Assembly (NCBI RefSeq): GCF_003938655.1 | Contig: NZ_RJJT01000022.1 | Span: forward strand, 46,532-110,531 | Direction: 5' to 3' | DNA length: 64,000 nucleotides | From: Rhizobium pisi | GTDB lineage: Bacteria > Pseudomonadota > Alphaproteobacteria > Rhizobiales > Rhizobiaceae | Part shown: piece after piece, positions 41,569-49,599 of the stretch | Position numbering within the stretch: position 1 is the first letter of the stretch | How the letters are laid out: every line of letters starts with the position of its first letter | Position numbers and translations under genes: made by a program | Notes under the pieces: generated by a model | Told to the model about the DNA's origin: nothing | Database searches by the model: none | Seen by the model: the letters and a program-made list of their open reading frames with translations, nothing else

Positions 41569-43062
41569 ATGACGGAACATGCAGTCGTGATTTCAGGAGC
41601 AGGTCCCACAGGCCTCACCTTGGCGGGCGAGCTGGCGCTGGCCGGCATCGACGTCGCCATCGTCGAACGCCGCCCCGACCAGGCGCTTTTCGGCACGCGG
41701 GCCGGCGGTCTCAGCGCCCGCACGCTGGAGGTTTTCGATCAGCGCGGCATCGTCGACCGCTTCCTTGCGGCAGGGCAGATCGCCCAGGTCACGGGATTTG
41801 CGGTCACGCGCCTTGATATCAGCGATACCCCGACCCGGCACAATTATGGTCTGGCGCTGCGGCAGAAGCATATCGAGCGCATTCTCGCCGGCTGGGTCGG
41901 CGAACTCTCGGTGCCGATCTATCGCGGCCGTGATGTGACCTCTTTTGCCGAGGACGGCGCGGGCGTCACCGTCGAACTCTCCGACGGCGCCTCGCTCAGG
42001 GCGCGCTACCTCGTCGGCTGCGATGGCGGCCGCAGCCTGATCCGCAAGGCGGCCGGCATTGCCTTTGACGGATGGGACGCGACATCAGGCAATATTCTCG
42101 CCGAGGTGGAGATGGCAGAGGAGCCGTCATTGGGCGTCCATCGCACCGCGCTTGGCATCTACGCCTTCGGCCGGGACGAATATGAAATCCGCGACGGCAA
42201 GGTCATCTTTGCCAGTGAAGGCCCGATCGGCGTGATGGTGCCTGACAAAAATCCGGGCGCCACTGCCGAGCCAACACTCGACGACCTCAAGCAGGCGCTC
42301 ATCGCCGCATTCGGAACGGATTACGGCATCCATGGCCTGAAGTGGATCTCCAGGTTCACCGACATGTCGCGCCAGGCGGCGGCCTATCGCAAGGGCCGGA
42401 TCTTCCTCGCCGGCGATGCCGCCCATGTGCATTCTCCGGTCGGCGGGCAAGGCCTCAACACCGGTGTGCAGGATGCCGTCAATCTCGGCTGGAAGCTCGC
42501 CAGGGTGCTGAAAGGACAATCGCCCGACGCCCTGCTCGACACCTATCACGCCGAGCGGCATCCGGTCGGCGCCCGCGTGCTGCGCACGACGATGGCGCAG
42601 GTCGCCTTGCAGCGGGCCGATGACCGCACCGAAGCCCTGCGTGATATCATGATGGAACTGCTGGGCATGGACGAGCCCCGCAAACGCATTGCCGCCGAAA
42701 TGTCCGGCCTTGCCATCCATTACGACCTCGGCCAAGGCCACCCCCTCCTCGGCCGCCGCATGCCCGATCTCGATCTCACCTCATCGGATGGCCCCACCCG
42801 CGTCTTCACGCTCCTCCATGACGCGCGGCCGGTGCTCCTCGTTCTCGACGACGCCGGCAGCTTCGACATCACGCCGTGGTCGGACGACGTCACCCTGGTT
42901 CACGCCAGATATGCGGGACCATGGGAACTCCCGGCGCTAGGCCCGGTCTCCGCTCCGTCAGCCGTGCTGATCCGGCCCGACGGATATGTCGCCTGGGTCG
43001 GCGACGGGACGCAGGATGGTCTTGAAGACGCGATGAAGACTTGGTTCGGACTGCAGGTGTGA
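41569..43062 (+). CDS. FAD-dependent aromatic monooxygenase (TfdB/RdmE-like hydroxylase)
   Basis: A 497-residue flavoprotein. FAD motifs are VVISGAGPTGLTLAGELALA (GxGxxG), the DG motif RYLVGCDGGRSLIRKAAG, and GRIFLAGDAAHVHSPVGGQG with LNTGVQDAVNLGWKLA. The C-terminal 100 residues form a thioredoxin-like domain seen in phenol hydroxylase-like enzymes (GRRMPDLDLTSSDGPTRVFT, WVGDGTQDGLEDAMKTWFG). It hydroxylates an aromatic or polyketide substrate with NAD(P)H and O2. AGGAGG 9 bases before ATG 41569 supports that start. Related enzymes include rifampicin monooxygenases; the substrate here is open. Confidence 0.9.
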   Translation: MTEHAVVISGAGPTGLTLAGELALAGIDVAIVERRPDQALFGTRAGGLSARTLEVFDQRGIVDRFLAAGQIAQVTGFAVTRLDISDTPTRHNYGLALRQKHIERILAGWVGELSVPIYRGRDVTSFAEDGAGVTVELSDGASLRARYLVGCDGGRSLIRKAAGIAFDGWDATSGNILAEVEMAEEPSLGVHRTALGIYAFGRDEYEIRDGKVIFASEGPIGVMVPDKNPGATAEPTLDDLKQALIAAFGTDYGIHGLKWISRFTDMSRQAAAYRKGRIFLAGDAAHVHSPVGGQGLNTGVQDAVNLGWKLARVLKGQSPDALLDTYHAERHPVGARVLRTTMAQVALQRADDRTEALRDIMMELLGMDEPRKRIAAEMSGLAIHYDLGQGHPLLGRRMPDLDLTSSDGPTRVFTLLHDARPVLLVLDDAGSFDITPWSDDVTLVHARYAGPWELPALGPVSAPSAVLIRPDGYVAWVGDGTQDGLEDAMKTWFGLQV

Positions 43063-43117
43063 TTGCCCCAAAAGCAGCTTCCGCCTGAACGAATCTCACA
43101 TCGTGCTGGTCGTGGCG

Positions 43118-43549
43118 TCAAACGCTTCCCGCAGCGACGGTTTTCGCCCGATAGCCCTGAATTGCTTCCGCCAAGGCTTTCTCCCTGGCTCTCGCCGCCG
43201 TGGACCGACCAAACATCAGACTGGCCGCAATTCCGTACCATCCAAAAAACCATGGTGCGACGAGCACCAGCACCAAAAGAGCCGGCATTGCTAAAATAGC
43301 CAAGACTATTCCGCCAAATTGGCCAAGATTCTCGAGCAGCAGAATAATCGGCAGAACAACAGGCAGCGGGGCAATGCACCACCAGAAAATCACTATGAAT
43401 GCGATCGGAAGCATCGCCAAAAACGGCACCTGCATCGCCAGGCGCAGTGCCCAAAGCTCGCTGCGATGACGGTAGCATGTGATCAGCTGCCAAAATTTAA
43501 CCAAGTCATTCAACCCAAGATCGCGTCGCGCGGACATCCGAAAATCCAT
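43118..43549 (-). CDS. Hypothetical three-span membrane protein
   Basis: A 143-residue protein with hydrophobic segments at about 42-62, 63-85 and 85-110, preceded by a soluble FWQLITCYRHRSELWALRLA region and followed by a basic helix (RSTAARAREKALAEAIQGYR). No family is recognised. ATG codons at 43549 and 43537 are both possible and neither has a strong ribosome site. It is convergent with the monooxygenase gene (56 bp apart). Confidence 0.5.
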   Translation of the reverse strand: MDFRMSARRDLGLNDLVKFWQLITCYRHRSELWALRLAMQVPFLAMLPIAFIVIFWWCIAPLPVVLPIILLLENLGQFGGIVLAILAMPALLVLVLVAPWFFGWYGIAASLMFGRSTAARAREKALAEAIQGYRAKTVAAGSV

Positions 43550-43733
43550 GCTGATTTACGACAGCAAGGAGCAAGATGGAAGGAGCAACATTGCCTCAGC
43601 ATCACGAGTGACTACGGTCGATGTGATCGCCCAAACCTCAACTTACCCTTGCACGAATCCCACATCGCGCTAGCCTGCACTCTCCACCCCTGTCGCCGCC
43701 GAGTCGGCTGAATTATCCTCTGGGGAAATAGAC

Positions 43734-44735
43734 ATGACGGCTTTGATCGAGGCCCGGGGCGTCAGCAAGCGCTTCCGGCAGCACAGGCGATTTCCCGGCC
43801 TCCTCGGCGCCTTCAGGACGCTGGTGACAAGCGAATATACCGAGGTCACCGCCGTTTCCGATATCGGCTTCGATATCGAGGCCGGCGAGGCTGTCGGCTA
43901 TCTCGGGCCCAACGGCGCCGGCAAATCCACCATGATCAAGATGATGACCGGCATTCTGGTGCCGAGCGACGGCACGGTTTCCGTGCTCGGCCGCACGCCG
44001 CATCTCTCCCGCATGGCCAATGCCCGCGAGATCGGCGTCGTCTTCGGCCAGCGAAGCCAGCTCTGGTGGGATCTGCCGCTGATCGACAGTTTCACCCTGC
44101 ACCAGCGCATCTATGATATCCCGGTCGCCCGCTATGCCGACAATCTCCGCCACTTCAGCGAGCTGCTCGATCTCACGCCCTTCCTCGATCGCGCCGTGCG
44201 TCAGCTGAGCCTCGGCCAGCGCATGCGCGCCGAGATCGTCATGTCGCTGCTGCATGATCCGAAGATCCTCTTCCTGGACGAGCCGACGATCGGCCTCGAC
44301 GTCGTCGCCAAGGATGCCGTGCGGCGCTTCCTCGCCGAGATCAACCGCGAGCGCGGCGTCACCATCATCCTCACCACCCATGACCTGCAGGATATCGAGA
44401 CCATCTGCCCGCGGCTGATCATGGTCGATCACGCCAGGCTGATCTTCGATGGCGAATTGAAGAGCCTGCGCGCCGCCCTCGGCTCGGCCCGGCGGTTGAC
44501 GCTGGAATTTTCAACCGACCCCGGCCCGCTGCCGCTCCACACCGCTTCGCTCGTCAGCGACGAAGGCCTGCGCAAGAATTACCTGATCGAGCGGGAAGAC
44601 GTGTCCCTGGTGAAAATCTTCTCCGAGGTGGGCAGCAATCGCGGCCTGAAGGACGTGGCACTGCACGAGCCCGATATCGAAGAGGTCATCCGCACCTTCT
44701 ACCAGCGCCGCAATGCGAGAGCCCGGGCATCATGA
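43734..44735 (+). CDS. ABC-2 exporter, ATP-binding subunit
   Basis: A 333-residue ATPase of an uncharacterised ABC-2 family (COG4586-like). Walker A GPNGAGKST, Q-loop region GVVFGQRSQLWWDLPLIDSF, a signature LSLGQRMRAEIVMSLLHDP (LSxGQ with Q-R-M-R-A instead of G-Q-Q/K) and Walker B ILFLDEPTIGLD are present, followed by the H-loop HDLQDIE. It is the first gene of an operon with two DUF990-type permeases. GGGGA precedes the ATG. The substrate is unknown; in other bacteria such systems export peptides or natamycin-like molecules, or act in daunorubicin-like resistance. Confidence 0.93.
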   Translation: MTALIEARGVSKRFRQHRRFPGLLGAFRTLVTSEYTEVTAVSDIGFDIEAGEAVGYLGPNGAGKSTMIKMMTGILVPSDGTVSVLGRTPHLSRMANAREIGVVFGQRSQLWWDLPLIDSFTLHQRIYDIPVARYADNLRHFSELLDLTPFLDRAVRQLSLGQRMRAEIVMSLLHDPKILFLDEPTIGLDVVAKDAVRRFLAEINRERGVTIILTTHDLQDIETICPRLIMVDHARLIFDGELKSLRAALGSARRLTLEFSTDPGPLPLHTASLVSDEGLRKNYLIEREDVSLVKIFSEVGSNRGLKDVALHEPDIEEVIRTFYQRRNARARAS

Positions 44736-44782
44736 GCGCCTATCTCGCCTTTGCACGCAACGCCCAGGCGCCGACACCATGA
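44732..44782 (+). CDS. 16-residue bridging mini-ORF between exporter ATPase and permease
   Basis: ATG 44732 overlaps the ATPase stop (ATGA) and the mini-ORF stop TGA (44780-44782) overlaps the permease ATG (44779). It encodes MSAYLAFARNAQAPTP. Its first 11 codons duplicate the permease start (MSAYLAFARSA), but the two DNA copies differ at six positions: five are third-base synonymous, and one changes Asn to Ser. The spacing is 47 bp, so the copies are out of frame. It probably couples translation between the two cistrons. Confidence 0.5.
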   Translation: MSAYLAFARNAQAPTP

Positions 44783-45579
44783 GCGCTTACCTTGCTTTCG
44801 CACGCAGCGCCTTTCACGCGCAACTCGCCTACCGCAACGAAGTCTGGGCCAATATCTTCGGCAAGCTGGTGCAGGTCTTCGCCCGCGTCGCCATATGGCT
44901 TGCCGCCTTTGCCGGCATCGGCGGCGCCGTGGTCGAAGGCGTCTCCCTGCAGCAGATGGTGACCTATGCGCTGCTCGGCGGCGCGGTCATGGGCGCGACC
45001 CGCCCCGAAAGGATCATCAGAGAGATCGGCCAGGCGCTGAAGTCAGGCGATATCGCAGTCTGGCTGCTGAAACCCATCTCCTATCCGGTCTATGTCTTCG
45101 CCAATGAATGCGGCAGCTTCGGCTATCGGCTGATGACCCAGGTCGTCCCGACCGTCGCTATCACAGCGCTGTTTTACGGCATGCTGCCGCCGGCAAGTGC
45201 GTTCGATGGCGTCATGTTCGTCGCCTTCTGGGTGCTCTCCTTCGTCCTGCTGTCGCTTATGTCGGCATTCTGCGGTTTCATCGCCTTCTGGCTGATGACG
45301 AGCTTCTCGCTGGACTGGATCCTCGGCGCCCTGCTGCAACTCTTCTCCGGCCTGCTGGTGCCCTTCTGGTTCTTCCCCGAACCGCTCGCCACCGTCGCCC
45401 GCCACCTGCCCTTCGCCTGGGTGGTCTATTATCCCAATGCCGTCTATCTCGGCAGGCTTTCAACGGCCGAGGTCTGGCTCCATTTCGGCCTTGGTCTCGC
45501 CTGGGCGGCCGTGTTCCTCGCCGGCGTCTTCTGGCTCTGGCGCTGCGCCTCCACCCGCATCACCGTGCAGGGAGGCTGA
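44779..45579 (+). CDS. ABC-2 permease subunit (DUF990 family, first)
   Basis: A 266-residue membrane protein with about six hydrophobic segments and an N-terminal amphipathic start (MSAYLAFARSAFHAQLAYRN). Typical ABC2_membrane_6 (DUF990/COG4587-like) motifs follow: EVWANIFGKLVQVFARVAIW, LLGGAVMGATRPERIIREIG, DIAVWLLKPISYPVYVFANE and LLVPFWFFPEPLATVARHLP. It pairs with the second permease to form the pore energised by the ATPase. An upstream duplicate of its own start codon region precedes it. Confidence 0.9.
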   Translation: MSAYLAFARSAFHAQLAYRNEVWANIFGKLVQVFARVAIWLAAFAGIGGAVVEGVSLQQMVTYALLGGAVMGATRPERIIREIGQALKSGDIAVWLLKPISYPVYVFANECGSFGYRLMTQVVPTVAITALFYGMLPPASAFDGVMFVAFWVLSFVLLSLMSAFCGFIAFWLMTSFSLDWILGALLQLFSGLLVPFWFFPEPLATVARHLPFAWVVYYPNAVYLGRLSTAEVWLHFGLGLAWAAVFLAGVFWLWRCASTRITVQGG

Positions 45580-45582
45580 CTG

Positions 45583-46386
45583 ATGCTCATCCATCACCTT
45601 CGCGTCCTTCCCCTGCTGGTGCGCATGCATGTCCGCTCGCAGCTGGAATATCGCGGCGCCTTCTGGCTCGATCGCCTGGCGCAGATCCTCTCCTATGGCA
45701 GCGTCTTAGCCACCATCGGCATCCTGCTCTCGCGCTTCGATACGTTGGGGGGCTGGCGCTGGCCGGAGCTCGCGCTGCTTTTCAGCTTCCAGCTGCTCGC
45801 CTATTCGCTGGGCGCGGCGATGAGCTTCACGCAGCTGCGCGACCTCGAGGAGCTGGTGCGTCTCGGCACTTACGATACGCTGCTGGTCAAGCCCTTCAGC
45901 CCCTGGGCCTATCTGATCTTTTCCGGCCTCAACATCGGTTATACCGGCCACATCCTCCTGGCAGTGCCGCTGATGGGCTGGGCCGTCCTCTCCGTCGATG
46001 TCGCCTGGACGGTTCCCTCGGCGCTGTTCTTCATCGCCGCAATCATCAGCGCCACGCTGCTGACCGCCGCCATCATCACCATGATCGGCGCCACGGCGCT
46101 GATCTGGGTGCGCTCCAACCACCTCTTCTCGATCTTCTTCGGCTTCTGGGAGCTGACGCGCTACCCCCTGAACATCTTCCCCGGCGGCATCCAGCTCGTC
46201 CTCATCACCGCCGTACCGCTCGCCCTCACCAGCTCCGTCCCCGTCGGCGCCCTCCTCGGCAAACCCATCCCGATCCTCGGAGACTGGGCAGGCGCCGTGG
46301 CGCTGGTGGCCGGTCCGCTCTGGGTGCTGATAGCGATGGCCTATTGGCGCTATGCCAACAGCAGGTATCAGGGCGCGGGTGGGTGA
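45583..46386 (+). CDS. ABC-2 permease subunit (DUF990 family, second)
   Basis: A 267-residue membrane protein of the COG3694-type ABC2_membrane_6 family: VRMHVRSQLEYRGAFWLDRL, GWRWPELALLFSFQLLAYSL, EELVRLGTYDTLLVKPFSPW, FFGFWELTRYPLNIFPGGIQ and PVGALLGKPIP. Its ATG is 1 bp past the first permease's TGA and has GGAGG just before it, so the operon is continuous. About six spans. The last gene of the operon (YwqG-like) starts 20 bp after its stop and may or may not be functionally linked. Confidence 0.9.
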   Translation: MLIHHLRVLPLLVRMHVRSQLEYRGAFWLDRLAQILSYGSVLATIGILLSRFDTLGGWRWPELALLFSFQLLAYSLGAAMSFTQLRDLEELVRLGTYDTLLVKPFSPWAYLIFSGLNIGYTGHILLAVPLMGWAVLSVDVAWTVPSALFFIAAIISATLLTAAIITMIGATALIWVRSNHLFSIFFGFWELTRYPLNIFPGGIQLVLITAVPLALTSSVPVGALLGKPIPILGDWAGAVALVAGPLWVLIAMAYWRYANSRYQGAGG

Positions 46387-46405
46387 TGGCGAAGGGAGCC
46401 GTGGA

Positions 46406-47215
46406 ATGAATTTGCTGGAATTGCTGAAATCGATGATCGGCATTCGCAAGCGGCAGGACGAGCCCAATGGCGCGCCCAAAGATGGCGCGTCGAGCCAAGC
46501 GGCGATGGAATCGGCACTTCTCATGCTGCAGCAGATGCTCCGACCCGCCGTCTTCGGCGAAATCGGCGGTGAGAGGCCTGAGAAAGACAACCGGGCCAGA
46601 AGCTGGTGGGGCGGAAACTTCCTTGGCGCGGAGGGCGAGGCTGTGCCTGTCTGCGAGGCCTCCGGCCGGCCGATGCATCCGCTCCTTCAGATCCGGCTGG
46701 ATGAACTTGCCGAGGCCCTTCCTGCCTTTTCCGGCATTGCCTTCATCACCATCTGGATGGACCTCGAAGACGTCCCGCTTGACGATGCCGAGAATGGCAA
46801 GGGCTTTGCCGTCCGCACCTATCCGGCGATCGCCGGCCTCGTGCCGATCGGTCCCGGCTACAGGGAAAGCGACGCACTTCCGACTTTCCCGGTTCTATGG
46901 CGCGCAAGCGCCCCGGAACAGCCAAGCTGGGACGATATCGCCTTCGAACTCCCGGACCGCGTCGCGCAATCCAACGATAGTGATTGGTTCTTCAAAAGCC
47001 GCTACGCCACAGAGGCCAATCAGCACCGCCGCACATGTCCCGTGAAACTCGGCGGCTGGCCGACCTGGATCCAAGGCGATAACTGGCCCGAGGACGGCGA
47101 GTTCTGCCTTCAGATCGACAGCAACGACAAAGGTCGCCTCTATGTCGGAGATGCCGGATCGATCTATCTCTTCCGAACGCCCGGCGGCTGGGTGATCAGG
47201 TCGGACTTCTACTGA
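46406..47215 (+). CDS. YwqG-like (DUF1963) protein, operon-linked to ABC-2 exporter
   Basis: A 269-residue soluble protein. A helical N-terminus (MNLLELLKSMIGIRKRQDEP) precedes a domain with MHPLLQIRLDELAEALPAFS, IAFITIWMDLEDVPLDDAEN, GFAVRTYPAIAGLVPIGPGY and VKLGGWPTWIQGDNWPEDGE then FCLQIDSNDKGRLYVGDAGS. The LGG-x-P-x-W-x-Q and LQID-x-x-D elements are the YwqG/DUF1963 pattern. GGGAG precedes the ATG, 20 bp after the second permease stop. Two other YwqG relatives lie nearby; a shared ligand or immunity role is only inference. Confidence 0.7.
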   Translation: MNLLELLKSMIGIRKRQDEPNGAPKDGASSQAAMESALLMLQQMLRPAVFGEIGGERPEKDNRARSWWGGNFLGAEGEAVPVCEASGRPMHPLLQIRLDELAEALPAFSGIAFITIWMDLEDVPLDDAENGKGFAVRTYPAIAGLVPIGPGYRESDALPTFPVLWRASAPEQPSWDDIAFELPDRVAQSNDSDWFFKSRYATEANQHRRTCPVKLGGWPTWIQGDNWPEDGEFCLQIDSNDKGRLYVGDAGSIYLFRTPGGWVIRSDFY

Positions 47216-47302
47216 CGCAGGCCTGTTGCGGAACCAGAGCGAAAAGCGGCAAAAGCGCCGGCCAGCGACCTGCCGCGCGGCGCTCATTGCGTAGCTTTAC
47301 GT

Positions 47303-47707
47303 TCAGGCGTTCGCCGCCGGGTTCATCCATACAATTTCCCAAACATAGCCATCCGGGTCCTCAATGTGGCGGTTGTACATGAAGCCAAGATCCTGTGCCG
47401 GGTTGGGATCGGCGCGACCGCCCGCCGCAACCGCGCTGTTCACTGTCGCATCGACGGCGTCGCGGTCATCGACAGTGAGGACGATCATTGCCTGACTGTC
47501 GCGCCGTGCGTCGCCGATCGGGCGTGTGGTGAATTCGCGGTAGTGGTCATGGGTCAGCAACATCACCCCGATCGTGTCCGAGAACATGAGCGAGGTGGAT
47601 TTCTCGCCCGAAAAATGCGGGTTCACAGTGCCGCCGAGCGCCACGTAGAACGCCGTCGACGCCGAGAGGTCACGGACAGGCAGGTTCACGAAAATCATTT
47701 TGGGCAT
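47303..47707 (-). CDS. VOC/glyoxalase-family protein (resistance-type)
   Basis: A 134-residue VOC protein: FVNLPVRDLSASTAFYVALG, GEKSTSLMFSDTIGVMLLTH, DHYREFTTRPIGDARRDSQA and HIEDPDGYVWEIVWMNP. It resembles the bleomycin/fosfomycin-resistance branch (first-module pattern FVNLPV-x-D-L). GGAG precedes the ATG. It is divergent from a MarR gene, and a strong MarR-type palindrome lies between them, so the pair probably forms a ligand-inducible resistance or detoxification unit. Confidence 0.9.
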   Translation of the reverse strand: MPKMIFVNLPVRDLSASTAFYVALGGTVNPHFSGEKSTSLMFSDTIGVMLLTHDHYREFTTRPIGDARRDSQAMIVLTVDDRDAVDATVNSAVAAGGRADPNPAQDLGFMYNRHIEDPDGYVWEIVWMNPAANA

Positions 47708-47771
47708 GAATTTCTCCTTCTCCAGGGCTGCACCCCGCGTTATTGTCTTGCTACAATGTTAGTAGATGTAA

Positions 47772-47793
47772 TGTATCTTAATAGCAAGATACA
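47772..47793. promoter_or_regulatory. Palindromic operator between VOC and MarR genes
   Basis: TGTATCTT (47772-47779) and AAGATACA (47786-47793) with a six-base AATAGC centre, a perfect 8-bp dyad, sit 23 bp before the MarR ATG, in the place expected of the MarR binding site and next to both divergent promoters. Confidence 0.65.
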
Positions 47794-47815
47794 TTTTACC
47801 GAGGGAATATTTGCC

Positions 47816-48298
47816 ATGGATCGTGCCGAGGCCGCAGCTAAGGAATGGGCTCGCGAGCGCCCCGAGCTTCCAATGTTGCCTGTTGAAACGGTAGGTCGCC
47901 TGCTTGATGCCGCCGCGCGCGTGATCCGCGATCACATGAACCCGTTGCTCAAGGAAGCCGGCCTGAACGTAGGTGAATTTGATGTGCTCACACCGCTCAG
48001 ACGCGCCGGTGAACCCCATATGCTTTCACCTACGCAGCTCTACGAATCCGCAATGATCACCTCGGGCGGCATGACGAGCCGCCTGGACCGGCTCGAGCGC
48101 GCTGGGCTGGTTGAACGACGCCCCGATCCCAACGACCGGCGCGGCAAGCAAATTGCGCTAACGACCGGCGGCAAGCGCGCGATAGACGATTTGATTGGTC
48201 CGATGGTGGCGCTGGAAGAGCGATTAATCTCCGTGCTAACGCCGGCCGAGCAGGAAACTCTGAACGCTCTACTGAAGAAATTGCTCACCGGCCTCTAG
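47816..48298 (+). CDS. MarR-family transcriptional regulator
   Basis: A 160-residue winged helix: VGRLLDAAARVIRDHMNPLL, FDVLTPLRRAGEPHMLSPTQ, the recognition helix SAMITSGGMTSRLDRLERAG and wing LVERRPDPNDRRGKQIALTT. GAGGGAA precedes the ATG. It is divergent from a VOC protein gene with 108 bp between the start codons and an 8-bp operator dyad in the gap, so it probably represses both genes and is released by a toxic small molecule. Confidence 0.93.
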   Translation: MDRAEAAAKEWARERPELPMLPVETVGRLLDAAARVIRDHMNPLLKEAGLNVGEFDVLTPLRRAGEPHMLSPTQLYESAMITSGGMTSRLDRLERAGLVERRPDPNDRRGKQIALTTGGKRAIDDLIGPMVALEERLISVLTPAEQETLNALLKKLLTGL

Positions 48299-48677
48299 GT
48301 CGTTGTCCACGTCAGCACTCACCTCTCCCTCTGAATCAATGGATCCCGACCCTGGATAAACAGCGTCTTCCGTGCCCAAGGACTTGGGCGCACCGGTTGC
48401 CTGTGACGTCCCTCGAGTTAGACCCGAGGAAGGGAACGAGGGCCGAGAGGTTGGGAACCAGGGCGCCGCAGCAAGCCTACCGGCCAAAACGATTCAAAGC
48501 GACGTCTGCCCCAAAAACTCCGCCTTGGGACCTTGGTCCAACTAGTTCCAATTGCGGAATGATCTAAGATCGGAGCCGTCCTGCACAGAGGACCCGAGGG
48601 AAGCCTGGCACTTGAGATTGTGCCTCTGCGTAAGCCAGGCTTCCTCCCGACCTCGCCGCACTTCTACTGAAGCCAAT
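48299..48677. other. Gene-poor region with palindromic remnants
   Basis: About 380 bp with no convincing gene. A GCCCAAGGACTTGGGC palindrome (near 48375) echoes the family E element at 41.0 kb, and GAGTTAGACCCGAGG/CCTCG-type short inverted pairs follow. It seems to be decayed mobile-element sequence. Confidence 0.5.
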
Positions 48678-48881
48678 TCAGCCCTTGGGCTCGCCTTCAC
48701 CATTCTTGGATGCGGACGAGCCCCTTTTATCGGGCCAGGTGTATCGCAGCTCCTTCCAGAATTGCCGCATTTGCCGAATCAGGCCGGGGCGCAGAAACGC
48801 ATCCAGCTCTTCAGAGCCTCGCCGTATTCTTTCCTGTTCATCTTCCACCGCGAACTCCAGTTCCGCGGTCGAAGACAACAC
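48678..48881 (-). CDS. Possible small hypothetical protein
   Basis: A 67-residue frame with a GTG start: LSSTAELEFAVEDEQERIRR, then GSEELDAFLRPGLIRQMRQF and a charged tail. Helical composition and absence of any better frame support it; no ribosome site is seen. It may be the tail of a longer decayed gene. It lies 65 bp downstream of the DUF805 gene on the same strand. Confidence 0.35.
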   Translation of the reverse strand: MLSSTAELEFAVEDEQERIRRGSEELDAFLRPGLIRQMRQFWKELRYTWPDKRGSSASKNGEGEPKG

Positions 48882-48946
48882 GCGCGCCGCGGCAGTTCAC
48901 ACTATCCAATCCGGAATGAAAGATCGACAAGACGACGCACCGAGGC

Positions 48947-49480
48947 TTACAGCCCCCTGCGGCCGAAGGTGGCTCCGTTGCGGCCCGGCAGACGCTGCGC
49001 CGGAGAAGCTTCCACCCTGGCCGAACGCATCGGAGTGGGCGGCGTATCGAAGGTCGGATCGGCCGGGACGTGATAGTTGCTCGGCAACAAGAGCAGGCCG
49101 AGGCCGTAGGCAATGTTCGCGCCCTTTACCAGCTTCGAGATAAGCTCGGTCATCGGCCATTCCCGCATCAGCAGCGCGATAAGAAATGCAACGACGTTGA
49201 CCGCCAGGGCTGCCGTCATCACGATGCGCGGGTCCCAGCCTATATCTCGTATTCGCGCGGCCTGGATGCTGAGACTCATCCAGACGGAAGGCAAAGCGGC
49301 GATCGCCAGGATAAGAAGCACCGCGCCCGCCCCCATGCCCGGCCTGCTCATGGCCTGCGGCTTCGCGATCCAGAAGCCGACGGCAACGATACAGACGATG
49401 ATGAGCGACGTGACCATGCACGCGACCCGATATTGCCACCTCGTCAAACGCCCGCGAAAGGCGAATAATACATCCAGCAT
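48947..49480 (-). CDS. DUF805 membrane protein
   Basis: A 177-residue protein of the DUF805/YhaH-like family: MLDVLFAFRGRLTRWQYR is the classical F-x-G-R-x-x-R-x-x-Y/F-W-like start. Four hydrophobic segments follow (about 22-42, 57-77, 90-110, 130-145), then a basic soluble tail (PMRSARVEASPAQRLPGRNG). GGGG lies upstream. The function is unknown; the family is inner-membrane. It is divergent from the YwqG-like gene at 49.6 kb. Confidence 0.85.
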   Translation of the reverse strand: MLDVLFAFRGRLTRWQYRVACMVTSLIIVCIVAVGFWIAKPQAMSRPGMGAGAVLLILAIAALPSVWMSLSIQAARIRDIGWDPRIVMTAALAVNVVAFLIALLMREWPMTELISKLVKGANIAYGLGLLLLPSNYHVPADPTFDTPPTPMRSARVEASPAQRLPGRNGATFGRRGL

Positions 49481-49599
49481 TGCAACCCCCTGCCTCAAGT
49501 GCAACACATCACACAACTTCTTCAAAGCTTTGAATCAGATCGCTAAAATGCGAGACAATCACGCGCCTCCCGCCACCGGCGGCAACACGGATCGAACAC

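Noticed and set aside
44713..44778. Upstream start for the first permease (extended N-terminus)
   Set aside because: The extension overlaps the ATPase and the mini-ORF and reads MREPGHHERLSRLCTQ, which does not resemble a permease N-terminus; ATG 44779 gives the family start.
45108..46409. 433-codon frame inside the two permease genes
   Set aside because: It is an out-of-frame shadow of two well-matched DUF990 permeases; the composition is Arg/Pro/His rich with no membrane pattern.
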